27,518 bases of DNA. It comes from JAKAKT01 sp041305385. Lineage in GTDB: Archaea > Micrarchaeota > Micrarchaeia > Burarchaeales > JAKAKT01. The stretch lies in NCBI GenBank assembly GCA_041305385.1, contig JBFYLO010000020.1:1-27518 (forward strand). The letters are read 5' to 3'. Of the stretch, positions 13,519-20,769 are shown piece by piece (within the stretch, counting starts at the first letter, position 1; every line of letters begins with the position of its first letter). The notes under the pieces were generated by a model. It made no database searches. It saw only the letters and a program-made list of their open reading frames with translations, and had not been told where the DNA came from. Made by a program: the position numbers and the translations under genes.

Positions 13519-15732
13519 TTAGGTGCGCACACTTTGCCTGCTTGTTGGCTTATTCGTGTTCCCGCTTTGCTCAGCTCTGAACCGGCACATTTTCATATAT
13601 TCTCCAGTAGATTGTGGGTTATATCTCATGGTGCCCGGATAGGTGTACGCAGTCGTTTCATCCCTAGCAATAAAACTCACTATTTGTCTCAACTCCCCCA
13701 ATTTAAGTTCTCCGATGGGCCTCTGTGCTCCGGCGACATATTGGACAACCAAATCAGGTCTGAGATAACTGCTGCCGTTCATGGCAATACTCATTTCAAT
13801 TGACTGCGCCAGCGCCATTCTTTCGTTTTCTCTTGCTTGTAGTTGGAACAGCGTCGTTGCTGCAATTATAATCGACGCCGCAATAGGAAGGGCAATACGC
13901 ACAATTCTATTCGTACTGTGTTTTTTCTCGGTCACGCAGGAATCAATAAGCGCATCGAAAACTCTCTGCGCCTCAGCCTCGGGGCGCTGTATCGGAGGAT
14001 ATTTGAACAAGGGCGAACACGCATCCACCGCCTGGCATGCTCTTCCCGTATCCATCAAAAGCTTGGCTATCCTGATTGCATCACAGTATAGTGCGCCAAC
14101 GTTCGGGCTGTCTTGGTCCGTTAGATTCACTAGCACTTCCACCGGTATGTGTCCGTATATCCGTCCATTAATTTTAATCACGGCTTTTTTGGTATCATAA
14201 TTAGTGGGCGTATAAATCATCCTTGCGTCGGGTCTTGCATCTTGCGGAGTAAGCGCGCTCTCTGCAGCGGCTATCTTGCATCCCTCCTTGGCTTCTGGGC
14301 GGTGGTGCAGGTTCTGGTGGTCTGCGTTTCCGCCGTAGTTGGTCTGGTCGGATTCCGTTACTAAGATGCCCCGTCTCTTGAACAGTTCCAATATCGCCTT
14401 GTTGAGAACCGAAGCCCCCAACTGGCTTTTTATGTCGTCGCCGAGCAAAACCAGTCCTCTTTCCTCGAATCTCCGACGCATTTCTTCGTCTTTGGCAATT
14501 GGAGTCGGTATGCAGTTGATGAAGCTACATCTTGCGGCGAGCGCAGCTTCAGCGTAAGCGTAAGTTGCTTTGACGCTTCCAGTTGGGATAGCGTTTATGA
14601 CAATCTCCGCGCCAGATTCCCTTAGCACTCTGACAATGTCAACTGGCGGGAGGCTGGATTCATGAATAAACTCTCGTGTTTGTGGAATTATGCTGTCAAG
14701 AGTTAGTCCACGCTGCACGATTACGCTAGACGGAGGAATATCGGCTATTTTCATTGTTCTGTTCGGCTCGGCGCATAAAGCTCTGTCAAGAGAGAAATCG
14801 ACTTTTCTTTCATCGATATCAACTGCAGCAACTATCTGGATATCCGAGGGATGGTAGACGCCAATAAGATGGTGCATTAATCCAACTTCGTCTCCCAGGT
14901 TGTTAGAGTAGTATTGAAGGCCCTCAACAAAGCTTTTGGCGCAATTGCCGCAGCCTATAATTGCAACATTAATTTTATGGTCAGATTGGCCACTGTTCAT
15001 GCCCCTTTCCCCCACGCTTCTGCCTAATACTATGGGCTCCATCCCTTTTAACTGTTCGCCTTCTGTAGAATACGCGGAACAACAATCTTTCAGCCATCCA
15101 AGGGCCTCCGCTAAATTGCCAAATTTTTTATCCGCTCTCGAGAAATCCTGCCATTTCGTCGTTTGGTTTGGAACGGCAACGGTGAACAGACCCGCGCTTT
15201 TTGCTGCTTCAACTCCGGCAGCAGTGTCCTCAAAAGCAACGCATTCGCTCGGTTTCAGGCAAAGCTTCCTTACTGTCAGCATATAAATATCTGGAGTTGG
15301 CTTTCCTCGCTTTACGTCATCGCCAGAAACCGCTACGTCGAAATTTCCCGTTAATCCAGTTTTTTCTAATTTCAGCAAATTCGCATCTTTCGTGTCGCCT
15401 GAAGCTATCGCACGTTTTATCCCCCTTTCGGATAGAAAGTCCAAGATTTGATTAGCGCCTTCCATTAAAACGATCGGCTGGCTCCCAATCAACGCAGAGG
15501 TTATGACCCTTTTTTGTTTCATCAATTCTTCCCCGCTAACCGGAAGGCAATAATCTCTAACAAGTTCAGACGCCGTAACGTGTGCGGGTTTGCCCGAATA
15601 AGTTTTCGAGTAAGTTTCTTCGCTGAGAGTTACGCCTAACGGCCCGAGTGCCCCGACCCAACCTCTAAAGTGAAAGGACTCTGTATCTGTAAGTGTACCA
15701 TCAAGGTCAAAAATAGCCCCTTTAATTTTCAT
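13519..15732 (-). CDS. HAD phosphatase / inositol-3-phosphate synthase fusion with C-terminal membrane tail
   Basis: A single 737-residue reading frame with three parts. Residues 1-220 are a HAD phosphatase of the beta-phosphoglucomutase-like group: DLDGT (9-13), motif II S111, K144 in GKPTPD and acidic motif III FEDTAAG (167-173). Residues 253-600 are a myo-inositol-3-phosphate synthase of the archaeal/actinobacterial type: NAD loop GCGNCAKS (260-267), GDDIKSQLGAS (431-441) with the catalytic Lys, and NYGGNADHQN. Residues 610-632 form a membrane helix and about 105 residues follow it. Together it could make inositol phosphate from glucose 6-phosphate and dephosphorylate it at the membrane. 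The ATG at 15732 follows GGGAGG. An internal ATG near residue 245 could give the synthase separately. Confidence 0.85.
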   Translation of the reverse strand: MKIKGAIFDLDGTLTDTESFHFRGWVGALGPLGVTLSEETYSKTYSGKPAHVTASELVRDYCLPVSGEELMKQKRVITSALIGSQPIVLMEGANQILDFLSERGIKRAIASGDTKDANLLKLEKTGLTGNFDVAVSGDDVKRGKPTPDIYMLTVRKLCLKPSECVAFEDTAAGVEAAKSAGLFTVAVPNQTTKWQDFSRADKKFGNLAEALGWLKDCCSAYSTEGEQLKGMEPIVLGRSVGERGMNSGQSDHKINVAIIGCGNCAKSFVEGLQYYSNNLGDEVGLMHHLIGVYHPSDIQIVAAVDIDERKVDFSLDRALCAEPNRTMKIADIPPSSVIVQRGLTLDSIIPQTREFIHESSLPPVDIVRVLRESGAEIVINAIPTGSVKATYAYAEAALAARCSFINCIPTPIAKDEEMRRRFEERGLVLLGDDIKSQLGASVLNKAILELFKRRGILVTESDQTNYGGNADHQNLHHRPEAKEGCKIAAAESALTPQDARPDARMIYTPTNYDTKKAVIKINGRIYGHIPVEVLVNLTDQDSPNVGALYCDAIRIAKLLMDTGRACQAVDACSPLFKYPPIQRPEAEAQRVFDALIDSCVTEKKHSTNRIVRIALPIAASIIIAATTLFQLQARENERMALAQSIEMSIAMNGSSYLRPDLVVQYVAGAQRPIGELKLGELRQIVSFIARDETTAYTYPGTMRYNPQSTGEYMKMCRFRAEQSGNTNKPTSRQSVRT

Positions 15733-15752
15733 AGTTCCTCCCACCCGGCCAT

Positions 15753-15762
15753 TTATATTATG
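15753..15762 (-). promoter_or_regulatory. TATA box for the HAD-inositol phosphate synthase gene
   Basis: Read on the minus strand, ATAATATAAATG lies about 25 bp upstream of the ATG at 15732. A second box, GTTTATAAAG, sits about 45 bp upstream and would leave a leader that includes the GGGAGG ribosome binding site, so it may be the real promoter. Confidence 0.45.
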
Positions 15763-15803
15763 GTTTTCATTCTTTATAAACTTCGTGTTTTGTTCAAATA
15801 GGC

Positions 15804-16217
15804 CTAAGAGACAGAAATCATCATCTCATAAATTCCTTCTTTTCCCACAATTGTTCTCGAAATGACCGTAACTTCATTCCCAGTTTCCCCGCAGTTCACC
15901 TCGATTTTCTTGTTTTTCCCTTTAACTTCAAGGACAATGCACAAGTTCGTCTCCTTCGCGATTCCCCCGAGTCTCTCCCTCACTACATATCCGCTCGCCT
16001 CATCCCCCTCGGCCCAATCCCCAATTTTCTCGTAATCCCCTGCAGCCCAAAGAACTTCGGCAACATCATTTGCATGCTGGTATTCCAGAAGAGAAGCACG
16101 GGAGAATTCCTGCGAATCGTAAGTCAGGGGGATAAATGAAAGCAGGAGCAGCGCTGCGAGAAGCGAGAAGAACGCCTCCATCGTCAGCACGAACCCCCTA
16201 GTCGATGCACGCCCCAA
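15804..16217 (-). CDS. Pilin-like exported protein (fourth gene of cluster)
   Basis: A 137-residue protein with a type IV prepilin-like N-terminus: a basic TRG segment, then FVLTMEAFFSLLAALLLLSF with the pilin Glu early in the hydrophobic stretch. Such sequences are cleaved by a class III peptidase (EppA/PibD-like) and the helix assembles into a filament or stays in the membrane. The globular part (from about residue 45) has two Cys that could pair. I chose TTG at 16217 because GAGAGGG lies 5 bases upstream; it overlaps the end of the preceding gene by 20 bp. It is the last gene of the cluster. No specific function is known. Confidence 0.65.
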   Translation of the reverse strand: MGRASTRGFVLTMEAFFSLLAALLLLSFIPLTYDSQEFSRASLLEYQHANDVAEVLWAAGDYEKIGDWAEGDEASGYVVRERLGGIAKETNLCIVLEVKGKNKKIEVNCGETGNEVTVISRTIVGKEGIYEMMISVS

Positions 16218-16623
16218 GGTAACCAACCCTCTCGTAATCCCGAACCCAGGCAATTCTCCTAACGCAGTTTTTCCCCTCTCCCTTGGAAGCGACAGTCTGC
16301 TCCCCGAAAGACAAGCTCACCCCGACATTCTTAACTCCCAGCTCGCTTGCCAATTTTTCAGTGTCAAGCTCCTCAATTTTCTTCATGCTTATCTGATGCT
16401 GGTAAACTCTTGCGCCGTCGCTCTCGCACAACCCGTGTTTCACCAGGTAATCGGAGAGCAGTAGAAGCTTCGAATCCATCTCCTCGTTCTCGGCCAGCAA
16501 CAGAGTTCGATGGGCGAAAGTCGAAAATGCCGTGAATCCGATGTACACAATCAAGATTACCGCTACCGATGCGACTATTGCGTCAAGCGAGAAAATCGCG
16601 CCCCTAGACAGGCTCTCCTTCAT
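16198..16623 (-). CDS. Pilin-like exported protein (third gene of cluster)
   Basis: A 141-residue protein. The N-terminus is basic (MKESLSRG), followed by AIFSLDAIVASVAVILIVYIGF, where Asp takes the place of the pilin Glu in a hydrophobic helix. The soluble domain has a Cys near residue 68 and further Cys near residues 119 and 138. The ATG at 16623 follows GGTGAT; the alternative TTG is two codons upstream. It overlaps the end of the preceding pilin-like gene by 20 bp and the start of the next, so all four are translated from one message. The series of short anchored domains suggests a filament or cell-surface complex. No known family was recognised beyond the signal. Confidence 0.68.
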   Translation of the reverse strand: MKESLSRGAIFSLDAIVASVAVILIVYIGFTAFSTFAHRTLLLAENEEMDSKLLLLSDYLVKHGLCESDGARVYQHQISMKKIEELDTEKLASELGVKNVGVSLSFGEQTVASKGEGKNCVRRIAWVRDYERVGYLGACID

Positions 16624-16915
16624 TTTCAATCACCAGCGCTCTTGAGCTTGCGTTGTGGTTTCCCCTCACGCAATGGACAGTGCCCTCAACCCCGACCGCT
16701 TCCCAGATTTCGAGAGGAAAATTCGAATGCAGTCCATCAAGATAGTAATAGCCGGCTAGCTCTGCAGTCTCGAAGGCGCAGGAGCGGGCAGCAAGTTCGT
16801 CTCCGAAATCACCTGTCCTCTCCTGCAGCCCTACAAACGAATAAAGCAGGACAAGCAGGAACGCTAGGAACGCCGAAAAGCTCACAAGCGCTTCGAGGCT
16901 AACCTGCGCTCTCAT
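16604..16915 (-). CDS. Class III signal peptide (archaeal pilin-like) protein
   Basis: A 103-residue protein whose start, MRAQVSLEALVSFSAFLAF, carries the archaeal class III signal motif QxSxE, used by type IV-like pilins processed by EppA or FlaK-type peptidases. The hydrophobic helix runs to about residue 30 and a small soluble domain with two Cys follows. The ATG at 16915 overlaps the upstream gene's stop in an ATGA junction, a clear sign of translational coupling. This is the clearest pilin-like member of the cluster and supports the reading of its neighbours. The filament type, adhesive or otherwise, cannot be told. Confidence 0.75.
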   Translation of the reverse strand: MRAQVSLEALVSFSAFLAFLLVLLYSFVGLQERTGDFGDELAARSCAFETAELAGYYYLDGLHSNFPLEIWEAVGVEGTVHCVRGNHNASSRALVIENEGEPV

Positions 16916-17553
16916 TCATAGCTCACCCACGTCCCCTCGGGGATTAACGCAACGGACCCGATTCCAGTTACCTCATCATAATAAGATACTCCGAGGACAA
17001 ATTTCCCGGAAAACTGTTCAGCCATAAGCCCGGCGTCCTGGGTGGAAACGAGTCCGCCTTTCGAAACCCCGATTTTCTTTTCAACAGCATCCACATTCAG
17101 AAAAGAGAGGCACTTGTACGAGGTCCAAGTTTTCCTCTCGGGAAACGCCTTCACGAAGGTTGCTTTCTCCTCGGCACCCCAGCAGGAGGAGCATTTCAAT
17201 GGTTTTTTTTCTTCCGTGATTTTCTCAGAAAGAGCTTCTATTTCCCCTTCGCCGATGACCCCGCACCAGAGCTCCGCATTTTTTGTTTTTTCCAGATATC
17301 CCGCCAGTTCTGCCAGTCTCCTTGCCGCTTCCTCGGCCCTCTCACCACCCGTATTCCCGTCGCTTGCCCCCCTGGCGAGTGCCTGCATGACCGAGTGCTT
17401 GAATTCCAGTTTCAAGTAATAGCTCCTCTCGAGTTCGAGCGCATAGGACGAAGTTTCGAGATTCCTTTCCTTCTGCGCGTTGTAAACTCCGGCGAGCGAT
17501 ATCACTGCAACTGCGGCTGCGAGAACAAGGAGTATGCTGGCGAGGCCGCGCAT
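16912..17553 (-). CDS. Membrane-anchored, Cys-containing exported protein (first gene of pilin-like cluster)
   Basis: A 213-residue protein: MRG, then LASILLVLAAAVAVISLAGVY as the N-terminal membrane helix, then a long helical, Arg/Glu-rich region to about residue 80, then a domain with Cys at about 97, 120, 123 and 148, including a CSSC pair. The layout resembles archaeal pilin-like proteins, with a basic start, hydrophobic helix and soluble domain, but without the QxSxE signature. I chose ATG 17553 because the shared TATA box lies 26-27 bp upstream, giving a leaderless start; a TTG two codons upstream is the other option. It is the first gene of the four-gene operon. Confidence 0.7.
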   Translation of the reverse strand: MRGLASILLVLAAAVAVISLAGVYNAQKERNLETSSYALELERSYYLKLEFKHSVMQALARGASDGNTGGERAEEAARRLAELAGYLEKTKNAELWCGVIGEGEIEALSEKITEEKKPLKCSSCWGAEEKATFVKAFPERKTWTSYKCLSFLNVDAVEKKIGVSKGGLVSTQDAGLMAEQFSGKFVLGVSYYDEVTGIGSVALIPEGTWVSYE

Positions 17554-17574
17554 AAACAATTTTGGGTGAAAACC

Positions 17575-17584
17575 AATTTAAATT
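17575..17584. promoter_or_regulatory. Palindromic TATA box shared by two divergent leaderless genes
   Basis: The perfect palindrome AATTTAAATT is centred 25.5 bp from the plus-strand ATG at 17605 and 26.5 bp from the minus-strand ATG at 17553. Both distances equal the usual TATA-to-start spacing in archaea, so one box may direct both transcripts, each starting at its start codon. Confidence 0.65.
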
Positions 17585-17604
17585 AACACAGTCAAGGTAC
17601 TCCC

Positions 17605-18081
17605 ATGAGGTCCATCTCGGCGAACGAGGTGCTAGGATACTTCTGGATAATCATAGTGCTCTTTTTCGTCATCCTTCTTTGGCTGAAGGTCAATTCAATC
17701 CTCTTTACCGATGAGCGTTGCGTGCTGCAATCCGGGCTGGAGTGCAAGGAGAAGCAGCTTTCCTCTTCAGGCGGAAGGATAGGGCTGGACCTGACAGTGA
17801 AGAACAACCTCGGCAGGTGGATTCAGATTACCGGTATACTGTGCAGCTCCGAGACCCCGGACCCCGCCACGGGCCGCCCGAAAAGGGATTTTGAGGACAT
17901 CCGCATCAATTCGGTTCCCGGCTCCGAATTTCAGGTATCTGGGACGTGTTACAAGGCCCCAGCCGACACGGAGGGGGGCCATTTCAAGGGCATCGTGTAT
18001 CTGCGCTATGAGTATAAGGACGAGCCATACCTGCCAGGGAGCCAGATTATTGTGGGCAACATAATAGGGGCAGTGAGATAA
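17605..18081 (+). CDS. Membrane-anchored exported protein of unknown function
   Basis: A 158-residue protein with a short polar start (MRSISANEVLG), a hydrophobic helix YFWIIIVLFFVILLWLKV (about 12-29) and a beta-rich outer domain. This domain holds Cys at about 39, 47, 80 and 118, enough for two disulfides. The outer domain looks like a compact beta-sandwich. It is divergent from the pilin-like cluster and shares its TATA box, so it may belong to the same surface structure. No known family was recognised. Start ATG is fixed by the TATA spacing. Confidence 0.7.
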   Translation: MRSISANEVLGYFWIIIVLFFVILLWLKVNSILFTDERCVLQSGLECKEKQLSSSGGRIGLDLTVKNNLGRWIQITGILCSSETPDPATGRPKRDFEDIRINSVPGSEFQVSGTCYKAPADTEGGHFKGIVYLRYEYKDEPYLPGSQIIVGNIIGAVR

Positions 18082-18116
18082 CCTGTACAAAAGGCGAAGC
18101 TTTATTAACCCCAATG

Positions 18117-18126
18117 TATATAAATA
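18117..18126 (+). promoter_or_regulatory. Strong TATA box upstream of the recombinase-like gene
   Basis: TATATAAATA is a near-ideal archaeal TATA box. It predicts transcription start near 18148, leaving a leader of about 7 nt before the ATG at 18155. The gene thus seems to have its own promoter although it follows the membrane gene closely. Confidence 0.6.
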
Positions 18127-18154
18127 GTATGCTCTTAAAGTGGATAGGGGTAAC

Positions 18155-18712
18155 ATGGAAAACACTGAGGAAACAACAGTCTTTCTTTCTCCGAAGCAGG
18201 TCGATAAGCTTATCGGTCACGCCAAGAAGAATTCGGACCGGGATGCGCTTATCCTTAGCCTTATGTGGAAGTGCGGGCTTAAGACAAACGAGGTGGCCGG
18301 AATAAAGTTTGCCCACGTGAATCCAGACGAGCAGACCATCATGGTCGGCAAGAAGGGCAGGCTGGTGCCGGTCGAGGGGGAGCTGATGGAGGCCATGAAG
18401 GGATTCCTTTCTGCGACCCACGCCAATTCTAACGACGAAACTCATATTTTTGTGGCCCAGGGCACGAAGAACAGGCTGACTTCAAGGAGGATACAGAACA
18501 TGGTCAAGGATTATGCGAAGACCTCCGGTCTCGGCGACCTGACCCCCAACCACATCAGGAAGTCGTTTGCAGCTTATTTCCTCAAGAAGACCAACGACAT
18601 CAACGCGCTTCGCGAGATGCTCGGGCAGAAGGACCTCTACACAACGCAGAGGTACCTCGGGGCAATCAAGAAGGCGGACATCGAGAAGCTGTATCACGGG
18701 ATTTGGAAGTAA
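18155..18712 (+). CDS. Degenerate XerA-like tyrosine recombinase domain protein
   Basis: The 185-residue protein aligns with the catalytic domain of XerC/D/XerA tyrosine recombinases and lacks most of the N-terminal core-binding domain. The Lys of the beta hairpin (KKGR, 66-69), the second Arg (R135 in NHIRKSF) and the Tyr nucleophile (Y167 in TTQRYLG) remain. The first Arg of the GLRxxE motif is K43, the first His is N132 or replaced by a shifted H133, and the LGH His is Q158. The protein may therefore bind DNA without full recombinase activity, or act in a partner complex. No attachment sites or cargo genes are seen, which argues against an integrated element. The ATG at 18155 is preferred to GTG 18140 from the TATA spacing. 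Confidence 0.8.
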   Translation: MENTEETTVFLSPKQVDKLIGHAKKNSDRDALILSLMWKCGLKTNEVAGIKFAHVNPDEQTIMVGKKGRLVPVEGELMEAMKGFLSATHANSNDETHIFVAQGTKNRLTSRRIQNMVKDYAKTSGLGDLTPNHIRKSFAAYFLKKTNDINALREMLGQKDLYTTQRYLGAIKKADIEKLYHGIWK

Positions 18713-18740
18713 TTTAACTCTATCCGTCTAAACTTTTTTT

Positions 18741-19580
18741 ATGCGTTTTGGTCCAGCAGGGATACCTTTGGCTGTTGAAGGCGACACTCTCGAGGGGCTC
18801 GAGTACACGGCGAAAATAGGGCTCCGGGCTTACGAAGTGGAGTTTGTCCGCGGGGTCCACATGGGCCGGGAGAAGGCGGAAGAATTGGGCAAGCGGGCCC
18901 GCGAATTGGGCGTTTCCCTCTCGTGCCACGCCCCCTATTGGATTAACTGCGCCGCGAGGGACAAATCGAAAATCGCCCGCTCCATCCACAACATACTGGA
19001 TTCTGCCCGCGCAATGCAGGCCATGGGCGGGGGAGTCGTCGTGATTCACCCGGCTTATTACATGGAGCGGGACAAGCGCGAAGTATACTCCCAGGTGAAA
19101 GAAACTCTCTCGCTCGCTCTCGAGAAAATAAAAAACGAACGCCTCGACAAAATCCTAATCGGTCTTGAGACAAGCGGAAAGCCGACCCAATTCGGGACAG
19201 TTGAGGAGAATTCGAGGCTCGCGAGCGAGCTTCCCCAAACAGTCCCGGTAATCGATTTCGCCCACCTCCACGCAGTTAAAAACGGATGGATTAAGGGGAA
19301 GGAGCAATACTCGCAGATTTTCGATGAAATCGAGAAGCATTACTTCGCCGATTACCTAAGGCATTTCCATTCCCACTACAGCAACATAGAGTATACGAAC
19401 AAGGGTGAGCGGAGGCACCTCGAGTTCAGCCCGACCTCTGGCGAGCCCCCGTTCAAGCCCCTCGCGGAAGTGATAGTCGAGCGGGGATACGACGGGACGA
19501 TAATCTGCGAGACCCCCCTCCTTGACCAGGATGCCCTGAGGCTGCAAGAGATATTCAAAAATTCCGGTGGGAAAGTTTGA
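18741..19580 (+). CDS. nfo: Endonuclease IV (AP endonuclease)
   Basis: A 279-residue TIM-barrel enzyme that cuts DNA 5' to abasic sites in base-excision repair, using a three-metal zinc centre. Metal-ligand strands are visible: SCHAPYWIN, HPAYYM, GLETSGKPTQFG, VIDFAHLHA, HFHSHYS and the final CETP. These match the Nfo family in order. The ATG at 18741 lies about 25 bp after a TATA-like TAATTTAACT that overlaps the stop codon of the preceding gene, which implies a leaderless transcript. The TauE/SafE-like gene starts by a 4-base overlap at the end. Archaeal relatives are sometimes annotated only as sugar phosphate isomerase/epimerase family. Confidence 0.88.
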   Translation: MRFGPAGIPLAVEGDTLEGLEYTAKIGLRAYEVEFVRGVHMGREKAEELGKRARELGVSLSCHAPYWINCAARDKSKIARSIHNILDSARAMQAMGGGVVVIHPAYYMERDKREVYSQVKETLSLALEKIKNERLDKILIGLETSGKPTQFGTVEENSRLASELPQTVPVIDFAHLHAVKNGWIKGKEQYSQIFDEIEKHYFADYLRHFHSHYSNIEYTNKGERRHLEFSPTSGEPPFKPLAEVIVERGYDGTIICETPLLDQDALRLQEIFKNSGGKV

Positions 19581-20308
19581 GCGAGATTGAAATCTTTTTG
19601 TTTTCAGTATTCTCAGCAACACTTTCGCCCATTCTCGGAATCGGGGGAGGGCTCCTCAACGTCCCGTTCCTTACTCTCTATATCGGCACGAGCTTCGCAG
19701 TTGCGTCAGCGGCCTCCCTGCTTGCAGGCTTCTGCCTCTCGCTTTCCGCAAGCTTGCACAACATCCAGAAAGGCAAAACATACGTTCGGAGGGCGCTCCG
19801 CCTCCTGCCCCCGGCCCTCATCGGCTCGTTTGTCAGCCCCTATTTTCCTTTTGAGGAAAAAATACTCTACCTGATGTTCGGCGGAATGCTCCTACTGATT
19901 GCTTACCTGATGTTTTTTGACTCATTTAAAATACAAATAAAGAATCAGGTCTCTCTGTCTGTTCTCCTTTTTTTTATAGGCGTTGCCTCGGGTTTGTTTG
20001 GGATAGGGGGCGGACTCCTTTTCGTTCCTCTTCTCATATTTACTCAAGGAATGGGGATTAAAGAGTCTGTCGCGACGAGCAGCTTCATGGCGATGTTTTC
20101 CATGCTGTCCGGCTTTGTCTCTCACGTCCTGAACGGGGATTTCGTTGCCTCAATCGCCCTACCCCTCTCGATTCCCGCCCTGTTCATGGGCTATTTCGGG
20201 GCTTACCTGATGGTTGAGAAGATAAAAAAGGAGACGATCAGGAAATTCTTCTCGGCATTCCTAGTTCTTGTCGCCATTTCAATGTTCCTGAAGTCGATTG
20301 GTGGCTGA
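19577..20308 (+). CDS. TauE/SafE family membrane permease
   Basis: A 243-residue, mostly hydrophobic protein with about eight membrane helices in two halves. Both halves carry the family motif of Gly-rich loops: FSVFSATLSPILGIGGGLLNVP at the start and ASGLFGIGGGLLFVPLLI in the middle. This repeat is the signature of the TauE/SafE (sulfite/organosulfur anion exporter) superfamily. The substrate cannot be told; sulfite, sulfoacetate and other small anions are known for relatives. Its start is TTG at 19577, overlapping the endonuclease stop codon as TTGA, with GGTGGG upstream, so translation is coupled. Confidence 0.85.
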   Translation: MSEIEIFLFSVFSATLSPILGIGGGLLNVPFLTLYIGTSFAVASAASLLAGFCLSLSASLHNIQKGKTYVRRALRLLPPALIGSFVSPYFPFEEKILYLMFGGMLLLIAYLMFFDSFKIQIKNQVSLSVLLFFIGVASGLFGIGGGLLFVPLLIFTQGMGIKESVATSSFMAMFSMLSGFVSHVLNGDFVASIALPLSIPALFMGYFGAYLMVEKIKKETIRKFFSAFLVLVAISMFLKSIGG

Positions 20309-20346
20309 AGCATTCAGGCTAAAAAACATTCTAAGAAACAGAAAAA

Positions 20347-20577
20347 TCAGAGCCGGAGTTCCCTCTTGAGGGCCTCCTTATCGAATCCAACGATGAATTT
20401 GCCGTTCACTTCAATCACCGGCACGCCCATCTGGCCCGTCTTCTCGACCATCTCCTTTGCTGCCTTCTGGTCAGCTGCCACGTCGACGTCCGTGAACGTT
20501 ATGTTGTTCTCCTTGAGGAAGCTCTTCGCCATGTGGCAGTACGGGCACGTTGGTGTTGAGTAAACCTTCACATCCAT
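20347..20577 (-). CDS. Glutaredoxin-like thiol-disulfide protein
   Basis: A 76-residue thioredoxin-fold protein. The redox motif CPYC is at residues 11-14 (STPTCPYCHMAK). The cis-Pro loop GVPVIEV and the end GFDKEAL match small glutaredoxin/NrdH-like proteins. It would reduce disulfides in the cytoplasm, perhaps with a thioredoxin reductase partner, since archaea often lack glutathione. The ATG at 20577 follows GGTGATTCG; the longer reading to 20604 crosses the operator. A perfect dyad overlaps its promoter (see 20593-20612). Confidence 0.9.
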   Translation of the reverse strand: MDVKVYSTPTCPYCHMAKSFLKENNITFTDVDVAADQKAAKEMVEKTGQMGVPVIEVNGKFIVGFDKEALKRELRL

Positions 20578-20592
20578 CGAATCACCTTGCCT

Positions 20593-20612
20593 AAAGTGAC
20601 GCACATCACTTT
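20593..20612. promoter_or_regulatory. Dyad operator overlapping the glutaredoxin TATA box
   Basis: AAAGTGA and TCACTTT form a perfect 7-bp inverted repeat separated by six bases. On the minus strand it overlaps the TATA-like TTTTTAAA (about 20610-20617) and lies 16-35 bp upstream of the glutaredoxin ATG. This is the position where a dimeric regulator would block transcription. The regulator is not identified. Confidence 0.6.
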
Positions 20613-20697
20613 AAAAATACTTCCGATTGCCCCTTCGACGATAAACGAAGGAAAAATTAACGCCGATTTTTTCCGATTTCCCGAACCTCAAGAAACC

Positions 20698-20707
20698 CTA
20701 TTTAAAG
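20698..20707 (+). promoter_or_regulatory. TATA box of secF-secD
   Basis: CTATTTAAAG predicts transcription start near 20730 and a leader of about 40 nt before the secF ATG at 20770. The leader ends in a purine-rich GAGAGGG directly before the ATG. Confidence 0.55.
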
Positions 20708-20769
20708 CTTTTCCTCCAAAAGGTTAGAGTGCGATTTTAGGGTTGCTAATACCCGAGAGATGAGAGGGA

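Noticed and set aside
13519..15732. Two separate genes (phosphatase and synthase) rather than a fusion.
   Set aside because: The frame is open without stop or frameshift across the linker, and no clear second ribosome binding site was found before the internal ATG near residue 245, though a second internal start cannot be excluded.
18155..18712. Integrase marking an integrated virus or plasmid.
   Set aside because: Catalytic residues are degraded, no attachment repeats or viral genes flank it, and its neighbours are housekeeping genes.
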